A stretch of DNA of 16,932 nt, taken from BMS3Bbin11 sp034659075 (GTDB taxonomy: Bacteria; Pseudomonadota; Gammaproteobacteria; BMS3Bbin11). The translations under genes and the position numbers were made by a program. The stretch lies in assembly GCA_034659075.1 (NCBI GenBank), contig JAYEGM010000060.1, forward strand, positions 1-16,932, read 5' to 3'. Shown here one piece after another: positions 1 through 8,084 of this stretch. The first letter of the stretch is position 1. Every line of letters starts with the position of its first letter. The notes beneath the pieces are model-generated. The model ran no database searches, was not told where the DNA came from, and saw nothing but the letters and a program-made list of their open reading frames with translations.

Positions 1-14
1 GGTTTCAGGTTTCA
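1..14. repeat. Edge of a third heptamer array
   Basis: The window opens with two copies of GGTTTCA. The unit resembles the reverse complement of the CTTGAAA unit found at 2698-2767, so this is probably the end of another heptamer array cut by the window edge. Only two copies are visible, so chance cannot be excluded. Confidence 0.35.
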
Positions 15-55
15 AGCCAAAGCATCCACCACAGGGCGCGCTTCCACAAAGCTTT

Positions 56-153
56 TTTTACCTTTTACCTTTTGCCTTTTACCTTTTACCTTTTGCCTTT
101 TACCTTTTACCTTTTGCCTTTTACCTTTTACCTTTTACCTTTTGCCTTTTGCC
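56..153. repeat. Heptanucleotide tandem array, 14 copies
   Basis: Fourteen uninterrupted 7-bp units are either TTTTACC (A) or TTTTGCC (G). Their order is AAG AAG AAG AAAGG, so three perfect copies of a 21-bp higher-order unit are followed by a less regular end. The array ends 80 bp before the fadE start codon and just upstream of its likely promoter. One strand is nearly all pyrimidine and the other nearly all purine, so the tract could be prone to slippage or unusual duplex structure. Copy-number variation is inferred. Confidence 0.95.
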
Positions 154-177
154 TTTAATCTGGGTTACCCGAACAAA

Positions 178-208
178 TTGTATATTTTGCTGTCGAAATG
201 TATAGAAT
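178..208 (+). promoter_or_regulatory. Possible fadE promoter
   Basis: TTGTAT (178-183) is followed after 17 bp by TATAGA (201-206); an overlapping TAGAAT (203-208) is a better -10 match but with 19-bp spacing. The -35 match is poor. It lies between the heptamer array and the fadE Shine-Dalgarno. I see no clear FadR- or PsrA-type palindrome here. Confidence 0.3.
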
Positions 209-233
209 GAAGAATAAATGAAAGGAGGCCTAC

Positions 234-2693
234 ATGTTGTGGTGGTTTCTGACAATAACCATATTACTCTTGCTTGCTTATCAGTGTTGCCCGCCAAAAA
301 TATGGGTGTCTGCTGTCGCAATCTGGATCATCATCTCGGTTTTCAGTGATTCACTGAGCACACCTGCTGCCCTGCTAAATCTTTTACTTCTCGGCATTAT
401 CGCCACTCCTTTGTTTTTACATGACCTGCGCCGTTCATTAATCAGCGAAAAATTACTCGCTCTGTTTCGAAAACTATTACCCGAAATGTCCGAGACTGAG
501 CGGATTGCTCTGGAAGCAGGAACGGTCTGGTGGGACAAAGAATTATTTTCAGGCAAGCCCGACTGGAAACGTTTGCAATCGACTCCTCCCGCCCATCTCA
601 ATGCTGAGGAACAGGCCTTTATTGATGGTCCGGTGGAGGAACTGTGTGCGCTGATCAATGACTGGGAAATCACAGATAAGGAAAAAGACCTGCCGGCCGA
701 GGTCTGGGCTTATCTACGACAACAGCGTTTTTTCGGCATGATCATTCCCAAACAATACGGCGGTCTTGAATTTTCCGCCTACGGTCATTCCTGTGTCATT
801 ACAAAAATTGCCAGTCGCAGCATTACCGCGGCAGTGACAACCATGGTCCCAAATTCACTGGGGCCCGCTGAGCTTTTGCTGCACTACGGTACCGATGAAC
901 AGAAAAACTATTATCTGCCTCGCCTGGCAGTTGGAGATGAAATACCCTGCTTCGCTTTAACGGGGCCGGAAGCAGGCTCTGATGCAAGCGCCATGACTGA
1001 CTATGGCATGCTCTGTCGCGAAGAATATGGCGGCAAAAAAGATGTGCTGGGCATACGCTTAAACTGGAACAAACGCTATATCACTCTGGGTCCCGTGGCG
1101 ACCGTGCTAGGCCTCGCCTTCAAGCTCTATGACCCGGATCAGCTGCTTGGTGACGAAAAATCTCTGGGCATTACCCTTGCCCTGATACCGACTGACAGCA
1201 AAGGCATCACTATTGGCGACCGGCATAACCCGTTAAACACCCCTTTCCAGAATGGCCCCAATACCGGCAAGGATGTATTCATTCCCATAGACTGGGTTAT
1301 TGGCGGCAGAAATGGCATCGGACAGGGCTGGCGTATGCTGATGGAATCTCTGGCCGTCGGCCGTTCGATCTCTCTGCCGGCCCTCAGTACCGGTGCTGGC
1401 AAGTTGGTATCAGCGACTACCGGCGCCTATTCACGCATCCGTCATCAGTTCCGGATACCCATAGGTCAATTTGAAGGTGTCGAAGAGGCGCTTTCCAGAA
1501 TAGCCGGCTATACTTATATTATGGAAGCGACGCGCCGTCTTACCTGTACCGCAGTCGATATTGGTGAAAAACCGTCGGTGCTGTCGGCCATTGCTAAATA
1601 CAACCTGACGGAGATGATGCGTAAGACTATCAATGATGCCATGGACGTACAGGGCGGCAGTGGTATTTGCCTGGGGCCACGCAACCTTGTTGGCAACGCC
1701 TATCAGGCAATACCGGTGGGCATCACAGTAGAAGGGGCAAACATTCTAACCCGCACCATGATTGTATTCGGTCAGGGTGCAGTGCGCTGTCACCCTTATC
1801 TTTTAACAGAAATGCGTGCGGCGCAGGATAAAGACGACCCGCAAAGCATTAAGGATTTCGATGAGGCATTGTTTGCTCACATAGGCTGGTCTATCAGCAA
1901 TGTAGCTCGCAGCCTGCTGCTGGCTATAACAGATGCGCGGATTATTACTGCTCCTGACAGTCCCGCACGCCGCTATTACCAGCAGATTTCCAGGATGAGT
2001 GCCTGTTTTGCTGTCGCCGCTGATACCTCAGCGATGCTTCTGGGTGGCAGCCTGAAACGACGTGAGTCCCTGTCCGGCCGACTGGCAGATGCCCTGAGTC
2101 ATCTCTACCTTGGCTCTGCCGTGTTAAAACATTATCTCGACAGTGGTGAGAAAAAGGCTGACAGAATACTTCTGGACTGGGCCAGCCAGTATTGTCTGTA
2201 CCAGGTGCAGGAAGCACTGCTGGAGCTTTATCGCAACCTTCCGGTCAAAGCAGTCGGCTGGACGCTGAGACTTATTACCTTCCCTCTGGGCAGGCGTTTC
2301 CATCTGCCAGACGATAAGCTTAACCACCGCGTGGCCCACCTGCTGCAACAGCCCTCTGAGACCCGTGACCACCTGATTGCCGGTATATTCATCAGCGGGG
2401 ATCCACAGGAACCGACAGCCAGACTTGAAGATGCTCTGCAGCAGTTAGTCAATACGGCTGACATAGACAAACGTTTACAGAAAGCAATACGTGGCAAGCT
2501 TAGCGACATCGCCACGGACGCTGAAAAAATAAATGCAGGCATAGCACAGGAGATCATTACTACCGAGGAAGGCGAACAATTACTCAGTGCCTGGGCAGCA
2601 AGGCGCGACTGCATACAGGTGGATTCGTTTAAGCCGGCAGAAGGGGCAGTAGAAAGAGCGAGAGGTAGGACTAAGATTAAGGACAGGGACTAA
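234..2693 (+). CDS. fadE: Acyl-CoA dehydrogenase FadE
   Basis: Catalyses the first, FAD-dependent step of fatty-acid beta-oxidation, turning acyl-CoA into trans-2-enoyl-CoA. At 819 residues it matches the long enterobacterial-type FadE (about 814). Residues 1-62 hold hydrophobic segments that should anchor it in the inner membrane. The dehydrogenase core follows, with the family signature ALTGPEAGSD at 241-250 and the VEGANILTR block at 499-507, where E500 is the probable catalytic base. The C-terminal third (LGGSLKRRESLSGRL onward) matches the DUF1974-type extension typical of FadE. The start is fixed by AAAGGAGG at 221-228, 5 nt before the ATG. It is the first gene of the fad operon, with a 14-copy heptamer array upstream and a 10-copy array right after its stop. 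The last dozen residues are basic and not conserved with the E. coli protein as I recall it. Confidence 0.95.
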   Translation: MLWWFLTITILLLLAYQCCPPKIWVSAVAIWIIISVFSDSLSTPAALLNLLLLGIIATPLFLHDLRRSLISEKLLALFRKLLPEMSETERIALEAGTVWWDKELFSGKPDWKRLQSTPPAHLNAEEQAFIDGPVEELCALINDWEITDKEKDLPAEVWAYLRQQRFFGMIIPKQYGGLEFSAYGHSCVITKIASRSITAAVTTMVPNSLGPAELLLHYGTDEQKNYYLPRLAVGDEIPCFALTGPEAGSDASAMTDYGMLCREEYGGKKDVLGIRLNWNKRYITLGPVATVLGLAFKLYDPDQLLGDEKSLGITLALIPTDSKGITIGDRHNPLNTPFQNGPNTGKDVFIPIDWVIGGRNGIGQGWRMLMESLAVGRSISLPALSTGAGKLVSATTGAYSRIRHQFRIPIGQFEGVEEALSRIAGYTYIMEATRRLTCTAVDIGEKPSVLSAIAKYNLTEMMRKTINDAMDVQGGSGICLGPRNLVGNAYQAIPVGITVEGANILTRTMIVFGQGAVRCHPYLLTEMRAAQDKDDPQSIKDFDEALFAHIGWSISNVARSLLLAITDARIITAPDSPARRYYQQISRMSACFAVAADTSAMLLGGSLKRRESLSGRLADALSHLYLGSAVLKHYLDSGEKKADRILLDWASQYCLYQVQEALLELYRNLPVKAVGWTLRLITFPLGRRFHLPDDKLNHRVAHLLQQPSETRDHLIAGIFISGDPQEPTARLEDALQQLVNTADIDKRLQKAIRGKLSDIATDAEKINAGIAQEIITTEEGEQLLSAWAARRDCIQVDSFKPAEGAVERARGRTKIKDRD

Positions 2694-2697
2694 AGAC

Positions 2698-2767
2698 CTT
2701 AAAACTTAAAACTTAAAACTTGAAACTTGAAACTTGAAACTTGAAACTTGAAACTTGAAACTTGAAA
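2698..2767. repeat. Heptanucleotide tandem array, 10 copies
   Basis: Three copies of CTTAAAA are followed by seven copies of CTTGAAA with no interruption. The array begins 4 bp after the fadE stop codon and ends 10 bp before the thiolase start codon, so it fills nearly the whole intergenic space where a Shine-Dalgarno would normally sit. As in the array at 56-153, the units differ by one A/G transition. Slippage would change the fadE-thiolase spacing in 7-bp steps. Confidence 0.95.
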
Positions 2768-2777
2768 CTGAACTATT

Positions 2778-4070
2778 ATGATAAAAGGCAGACCTGTATA
2801 CATCGTTGATGGGGCACGCAGCCCGTTCCTGAAGGCACGCGGCAAGCCGGGACCCTTTACCGCAGCAGACCTGGCTGTCGCGGCGGGCAAACCATTGCTG
2901 AATCGAATGCCATTTGCTAACGACAACTTCGATGAAGTTATTCTCGGCTGCGTCATGCCAGGACCAGATGAGGTCAACATCGCACGAATTGCGGCATTAC
3001 GACTCGGCTGCGGTGAAACGACACCTGCCTGGACGGTGCAGCGCAACTGCGCCTCCGGTCTGCAGGCGCTCGACTCAGCTGCCCATAACATAGCCATTGG
3101 TGATGCTGAACTGATACTTGCCGGCGGCGTCGATACCATGAGCCGTGCCCCGGTACTGCTTAACGACGACATGGTGGGCTGGCTATCTGACTTTAGCCGT
3201 GCGCGCTCGATTACTGACAAACTTGCCGCCATAAGCAAACTGCGTCCAGCATATTTCAAACCTGTCATCGGCCTGCTTTGTGGCCTGCACGATCCGGTTG
3301 TCGACCTGTCCATGGGCCAGACTGCCGAGATCCTGGCTTTTCAATTCAATCTTTCCAGAGAAGAAATCGACAGCTATGCGCTACTCAGCCAGCAGCGGCT
3401 TGCCAATGCGATCGACAACGGCCACCTGGAGGAGCTGGTGGCCGTATATGATCGCAAGGGCAAGTTTTACGATCAGGATGACGGTCTACGCCGTGATTCC
3501 AGCATGGCAAATCTGGCCAGGCTGAAACCTGTATTTGACCGGCATTACGGCAAGATAACGGCAGGCAACAGTGCCCAGGTAACGGATGGTGCCGCCTGGC
3601 TGGTGCTGGCTAGTGAAAAAGCAGTCAAGCAGTATGAACTGCCGGTGATGGGACGGCTTAGAGATACACAATGGGCCGCACTGGATCCTTCCATCATGGG
3701 CCTTGGTCCGGTACATGCCATGACGCCCCTGCTCAAGCGTCGTCGACTGAAGATGGAAGATGTCGACTACTGGGAAATCAATGAAGCCTTCGCCGCACAG
3801 GTACTTGCCTGCCGCAAGGCCTGGGCAGACAAAGACTACTGCCGCGAACAATTACATTTACGCGGTGCCTTTGGTGAGCTGGATATCGACAGGCTCAATG
3901 TTGATGGTGGCGGCGTCAGTATCGGCCACCCGGTCGGTGCCAGCGGTGCCCGCATCACATTGCATCTCCTGCATGTATTGAAACGCAACAATAAAACACG
4001 AGGTGTCGCATCTTTATGCATAGGTGGCGGCCAGGGCGGTGCAATTCTGCTGGAGCGTGACAATGACTGA
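2778..4070 (+). CDS. fadI: 3-ketoacyl-CoA thiolase (FadI-type)
   Basis: Performs the last step of beta-oxidation, cleaving 3-ketoacyl-CoA with CoA to give acetyl-CoA and a shortened acyl-CoA. The 430 residues span a complete thiolase. The acyl-accepting Cys is C91 in RNCASGLQA, NEAFAAQ is at 335-341, the active-site His is H384 in GHPVGASGAR, and the second Cys is C414 in SLCIGGGQGG. The start is supported by the conserved N-terminal VYIVDGAR block beginning seven residues in. No Shine-Dalgarno is visible: the 14 nt before the ATG are the end of the heptamer array and an A/T-rich tail. Its last 8 bp overlap the start of the next gene, so thiolase and multifunctional enzyme are probably translationally coupled and form the trifunctional complex. 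The thiolase assignment is firm; the FadI label rests on length and gene order. Confidence 0.9.
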   Translation: MIKGRPVYIVDGARSPFLKARGKPGPFTAADLAVAAGKPLLNRMPFANDNFDEVILGCVMPGPDEVNIARIAALRLGCGETTPAWTVQRNCASGLQALDSAAHNIAIGDAELILAGGVDTMSRAPVLLNDDMVGWLSDFSRARSITDKLAAISKLRPAYFKPVIGLLCGLHDPVVDLSMGQTAEILAFQFNLSREEIDSYALLSQQRLANAIDNGHLEELVAVYDRKGKFYDQDDGLRRDSSMANLARLKPVFDRHYGKITAGNSAQVTDGAAWLVLASEKAVKQYELPVMGRLRDTQWAALDPSIMGLGPVHAMTPLLKRRRLKMEDVDYWEINEAFAAQVLACRKAWADKDYCREQLHLRGAFGELDIDRLNVDGGGVSIGHPVGASGARITLHLLHVLKRNNKTRGVASLCIGGGQGGAILLERDND

Positions 4071-6120
4071 TTTTAGTACAACAAGCAGCAGCAAAAATAA
4101 TCACTGGACTCTCGACACAGATGAAAACAACATCGCCTGGCTAACACTGGATCGTGCTGGCGAGAGTGCCAACTCGCTATCCAAAGCCGTACTGCTGGAA
4201 CTGAAAGAACAACTGGATGGCCTGCAAAAGAATTCGCCGCGCGCAGTAATCTTTCGTTCAGGAAAAGCCAGCGGTTTCATCTTTGGTGCTGATGTTCGTG
4301 AATTTCTGGAGTTCGATACTCTCGACAAGGCACGCGAATTGATCCAACGCGGTCAGTCCATCATGGACCAGATCGAAGCTCTGCCCTGCCCGACGCTGGC
4401 GATGATCAATGGCTTCTGTCTCGGTGGCGGAACCGAACTGGCACTGGCCTGCAACTACCGTGTTGCTACTGACAAAACACGTATTGGCCTGCCTGAGATA
4501 AAACTGGGAATCCATCCCGGCTTTGGCGGCGTGGCTCGCTCTATACCTTTGCTTGGCGCACCGGCAGCGATGGATATCATGTTGAGTGGACGCCCCCTGT
4601 CTGCGCGAGCAGCAAAAAGGGTCGGTCTCGTTGATGTCGTCGTTCCCGAACGTCAACTACTGACAGCCGCACGTGAGACTGTACTCAAGTCACCAGCTAA
4701 ACATGAACCCAGGTGGTATCTGCGCCTGACTTCAAACCGTTTTGCACGCCCATTGCTGGCACGTTACTTACGCAAGCAGGTGGCTGCAAAGGCCAGTCCA
4801 GAACATTATCCTGCACCCTATGCCCTGATCGATCTGTGGAAACGTTATGGTGACAGCAAGAATGCCATGCTGGCTGCCGAAGTACGCAGTGTCAGTCAGC
4901 TTGCAACTACGCCTACAGCGAAGAATCTACTGCGAGTGTATTTCCTGTCGGAGAAACTGAAATCGATAGGCAAAGTCCGGGACATGAAACTGCCGGCGGT
5001 TAAACACGCACATATCATTGGCGGCGGCATCATGGGTGGCGATATCGCCGTCTGGTGTGCCTCACGCGGACTCAGTGTCACGGTACAGGAAACACGCAGC
5101 GAGGCCATCACAGGTTTATTGGGTCGTGCTGCAAAACTATATGCACGTAAACTCAAGCAGAAAAATAAGATCACCGCCGCATTGGACCACATCACTGCAG
5201 ACCCTGATGGTTTTGGGCTGGCACAGGCCGATGTCGTCATTGAAGCAATCTTCGAGAACCTCGATGCCAAGCATGAACTGCTGAAAGACATCGAACCTAA
5301 ACTCAAACCCGATGCCCTGATTGCAAGCAATACCTCAAGCCTGAAACTCGAAGACCTTGATAGTGTTATGAAAAACCCGCAGCGGCTGGTCGGTTTGCAT
5401 TTCTTTAACCCGGTCGCGCAGATGCCACTGGTCGAGATTGTTGTTGGCGAACAGACCGACCCGGCTGTAGCACAGCAGGCGGCCGCCTTTGCGCACCGGC
5501 TCGGCAAGCTGCCATTACCGGTTAAAAGTGCTCCGGGCTTTCTGGTCAATCGCATCCTGATGCCGTATCTGCTGGAAGCAGTAACCATGGTTGAGGAAGG
5601 TATCGCGCTGCAGCATATCGACAAAGCAGCTACCGACTTCGGCATGCCGATGGGGCCAGTCACACTGGCCGATACAGTTGGACTCGATATCTGCCTGTCG
5701 GTGGCAAGCATTCTGTCCGGGCAACTGGGTGGCAAGGTGCCAGAACTGCTGCAAAGACACGTCAAAGCAAAAGAACTCGGCAAGAAAACAGAGAAAGGTT
5801 TTTATAGCTGGAAAAAGGGTAAACCAGTTAAACCGGAGTCGGCTGACAAAACACCACCGCCTGACCTTGCCGACCGCCTGACCCTTCGCATGCTCAACGA
5901 ATCGGTAGCCTGCCTGCGTGAAGGCATTGTCGAGGATGCAGATCTGCTTGATGCCGGCATAATTTTTGGTACTGGATTTGCGCCATTTCGTGGCGGGCCA
6001 ATGCAATACATCAAGGATAGAGGGGCATCTGAACTGCAAGAAAAACTGAAACAGTTTAGTCATCTTCACGGAGAACGTTTCACACCAGATATTGGGTGGG
6101 AGGAGATCATAAAAGGGTAA
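4063..6120 (+). CDS. fadJ: Enoyl-CoA hydratase / 3-hydroxyacyl-CoA dehydrogenase (FadJ-type)
   Basis: Bifunctional enzyme for the two middle steps of beta-oxidation: hydration of trans-2-enoyl-CoA, then NAD-dependent oxidation of the 3-hydroxyacyl-CoA. In the 685-residue protein the N-terminal crotonase domain (about 15-200) carries FGADVREF at 74-81 and the two catalytic Glu, E125 (GGGTELALA) and E145 (GLPEIKLGI). The dehydrogenase domain starts near 315 with the NAD loop GGGIMGG (320-326), followed by catalytic H446 in GLHFFNPV and E458 in PLVEIV. The C-terminal helical domain contains SAPGFLVNR (489-497). I chose ATG 4063, preceded by TGGAG at 4051-4055, over an in-frame start at 4024; the earlier one would add 13 residues lying inside the thiolase gene. 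The 8-bp overlap with the thiolase gene matches fadI-fadJ order. Confidence 0.92.
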   Translation: MTDFSTTSSSKNNHWTLDTDENNIAWLTLDRAGESANSLSKAVLLELKEQLDGLQKNSPRAVIFRSGKASGFIFGADVREFLEFDTLDKARELIQRGQSIMDQIEALPCPTLAMINGFCLGGGTELALACNYRVATDKTRIGLPEIKLGIHPGFGGVARSIPLLGAPAAMDIMLSGRPLSARAAKRVGLVDVVVPERQLLTAARETVLKSPAKHEPRWYLRLTSNRFARPLLARYLRKQVAAKASPEHYPAPYALIDLWKRYGDSKNAMLAAEVRSVSQLATTPTAKNLLRVYFLSEKLKSIGKVRDMKLPAVKHAHIIGGGIMGGDIAVWCASRGLSVTVQETRSEAITGLLGRAAKLYARKLKQKNKITAALDHITADPDGFGLAQADVVIEAIFENLDAKHELLKDIEPKLKPDALIASNTSSLKLEDLDSVMKNPQRLVGLHFFNPVAQMPLVEIVVGEQTDPAVAQQAAAFAHRLGKLPLPVKSAPGFLVNRILMPYLLEAVTMVEEGIALQHIDKAATDFGMPMGPVTLADTVGLDICLSVASILSGQLGGKVPELLQRHVKAKELGKKTEKGFYSWKKGKPVKPESADKTPPPDLADRLTLRMLNESVACLREGIVEDADLLDAGIIFGTGFAPFRGGPMQYIKDRGASELQEKLKQFSHLHGERFTPDIGWEEIIKG

Positions 6121-6123
6121 CTC

Positions 6124-7974
6124 ATGTTCATGTACACAAACATATCCAGTGACGAAATACAGCCTGTGGAAGAACAAAGGGAAGACATCATTCACCCCGA
6201 TCAGGCCGGCTCGATATTCGGTCTGTTTAGTGAGCGTGTTCGTCGCAGCCCCGGCCATTGTGCCTATCGGCAGTATGATTCTCAAACTGAGCAATGGTTA
6301 GACTTCAGCTGGCAGGAAATCGCTAACCAGGTAGTGCTATGGCATACCGCCTTGACTGCAGAAGGACTTAAACCCGGGGATCGCGTAGCAATCTGCCTGA
6401 GGAACTGCAGCGAATGGGTAATTTTTGAGATCGCCGCGCATAGCCTGGGTTTGATCACAGTACCTATCTACACCAATGACCGCCCAGATAATATGGCCTA
6501 TGTACTCGAAGATTCGGGTACTCAATTACTGCTGGTTGAGCATCAAAAACAATGGCAGGGCATTATAGACACCCGCAAGAAACTACCTGAACTGAAACGA
6601 GTGCTATGCCTGTCGGCAAAAGAAGACTGCGATGATGAACGTCTGCGGGCCGTTTCACATTGGCTACCGGGCTCCGGTGAACTGGTTGACCACGCAGGTA
6701 ATCCTGGCAGTCTGGCCAGTCTTGTTTACACCTCTGGCACGACTGGAAGACCCAAGGGCGTCATGTTGTCCCATTACAACATGATCTGGGATGCCTGGGC
6801 CGGACTGCAGCATATCAAGGTCTACCCCGATGATGTCGCATTATCATTTCTGCCACTGTCGCATACACTGGAAAGGACCATCGGTTACTACCTGACTATG
6901 ATGGCCGGTGCCACCGTGGCCTTCAACCGATCTATCCCGGAACTGGGCGAGGACATGAAGAGCATCAGGCCGACAATAATGATCTCTGTCCCGCGTATAT
7001 TCGATCGCATCTACATGCGTATACAGGATGGGCTCAAGGAAAAACCTGCGCCCTTACGCTGGCTGTTCAAGGCTGGAGTGGCTATCGGCTGGACTCGCTT
7101 CGAGAGACTACAGGGACGAAGCCAGAGCTTCTGGTGGAAACCATTCTGGCCGTTATTCGAAAAATTATTCGCCTCCCGTATTCGAAATGCTTTTGGCGGT
7201 CGGCTGCGTTTCGCCATTTCAGGTGGTGCACCATTGTCATATCCCATTGCAAAAGTCTTCATCGCCTTCGGAATCAATATCCAGCAGGGCTACGGCCTGA
7301 CTGAAACCAGCCCGGTGATCTGCGTCAATACACTGGAAGATAATCGACCTGAAACGGTAGGCACGGTATTTCGCGATGTCGAGGTACGCATCGGCGAAGA
7401 TGATGAACTGCAAATTCGTTCACCCGGTGTCATGATGGGTTACTGGAATAATCATACGGCTACATACCAGACCATCGATACTGACGGCTGGCTGCACAGC
7501 GGCGATAAAGCACGCATAGACCCTGATGGGCATATCTCGATTACCGGGCGCATCAAGGAAGTTATTGTTCTGGCCAATGGTGAAAAGGTACCACCGGCAG
7601 ACCTGGAAATGGCGCTGGCCGCTGATCCATTATTTGATCAGGTCATGATTATTGGTGAGGGGCATTCTTTCCTGGCTGCACTGATCGTACTCAACAAACC
7701 CCAGCACTCAGCGCTGGCCGCCCACCACAAAGAACTGGCTCAGCTGGAACCCGGTTCAACCGAATTCAAAGAATATTTATTACAACGCATTTTCCCTTTG
7801 CTGCATGACTTCCCCGGTTACATGCAGGTATTTGGAGTAGCTGTTGTGGATGAATGCTGGACGGTTGAAAACGAATTGATGACACCAACGCTTAAACTGA
7901 AACGCCATGCTATCATCGCTCGTCATGCAGCAGAAGTAAATGAGATTTATCAGGGCCATGATGCACTGGACTAA
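6124..7974 (+). CDS. Long-chain acyl-CoA synthetase (AMP-forming)
   Basis: Activates free fatty acids to acyl-CoA with ATP, releasing AMP and pyrophosphate, and so feeds the three genes upstream. Adenylate-forming signatures lie in the expected order over 616 residues: the phosphate loop YTSGTTGRPKG at 202-212, GYGLTETSPV at 389-398, and WLHSGD with GRIKEVIVLANGEKV at 456-489. The usual TGD is SGD here. Near the C-terminus, TPTLKLKR (587-594) holds the likely adenylation Lys. Length and the C-terminal block resemble the long-chain ACSL/FadD15 type more than E. coli FadD (about 561 residues), so I leave the symbol blank. It starts 3 bp after fadJ, with AAAAGGG at 6111-6117 as ribosome-binding site; a second in-frame ATG at 6130 is possible. 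No membrane segment is obvious. Confidence 0.92.
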   Translation: MFMYTNISSDEIQPVEEQREDIIHPDQAGSIFGLFSERVRRSPGHCAYRQYDSQTEQWLDFSWQEIANQVVLWHTALTAEGLKPGDRVAICLRNCSEWVIFEIAAHSLGLITVPIYTNDRPDNMAYVLEDSGTQLLLVEHQKQWQGIIDTRKKLPELKRVLCLSAKEDCDDERLRAVSHWLPGSGELVDHAGNPGSLASLVYTSGTTGRPKGVMLSHYNMIWDAWAGLQHIKVYPDDVALSFLPLSHTLERTIGYYLTMMAGATVAFNRSIPELGEDMKSIRPTIMISVPRIFDRIYMRIQDGLKEKPAPLRWLFKAGVAIGWTRFERLQGRSQSFWWKPFWPLFEKLFASRIRNAFGGRLRFAISGGAPLSYPIAKVFIAFGINIQQGYGLTETSPVICVNTLEDNRPETVGTVFRDVEVRIGEDDELQIRSPGVMMGYWNNHTATYQTIDTDGWLHSGDKARIDPDGHISITGRIKEVIVLANGEKVPPADLEMALAADPLFDQVMIIGEGHSFLAALIVLNKPQHSALAAHHKELAQLEPGSTEFKEYLLQRIFPLLHDFPGYMQVFGVAVVDECWTVENELMTPTLKLKRHAIIARHAAEVNEIYQGHDALD

Positions 7975-8027
7975 TTATGGAAATAAACAGCGACTCAGGC
8001 TTATCCTGTAGATAGCCCTTCCAACTT

Positions 8028-8069
8028 GCACATGAAAACGGCACGGTAAACCGTGCCGTTTTCATGTGC
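8028..8069. terminator. Bidirectional terminator of the fad operon
   Basis: A perfect 20-bp inverted repeat, arms 8028-8047 and 8050-8069, with GGCACGG at the stem top and AAAA/TTTT tracts lower in the stem. It lies between the convergent acyl-CoA ligase and DsrE-family genes, 53 bp after one stop and 15 bp beyond the other, so it probably terminates both. Confidence 0.88.
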
Positions 8070-8084
8070 TTCTTAAACAGAATT

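Noticed and set aside
56..153. CRISPR-like array
   Set aside because: Units are 7 bp and contiguous with no spacers; this is a simple tandem repeat.
190..206. Possible Pho box in front of fadE (CTGTCGA)
   Set aside because: Only one half-site is present; no second unit at 11-bp spacing and no correctly placed -10.
2719..2767. GAAAC repeats as PsrA-type regulator sites
   Set aside because: PsrA-type sites need inverted GAAAC/GTTTC halves; these are direct repeats only.
2699..3313. 204-codon open frame on the - strand opposite the thiolase gene
   Set aside because: Its C-terminus is translated heptamer repeat and the rest lies opposite a clearly conserved thiolase.
4896..5783. 295-codon open frame on the - strand opposite the FadJ-type gene
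   Set aside because: It is Ser/Ala/Cys-rich low-quality protein antisense to conserved catalytic motifs on the + strand.
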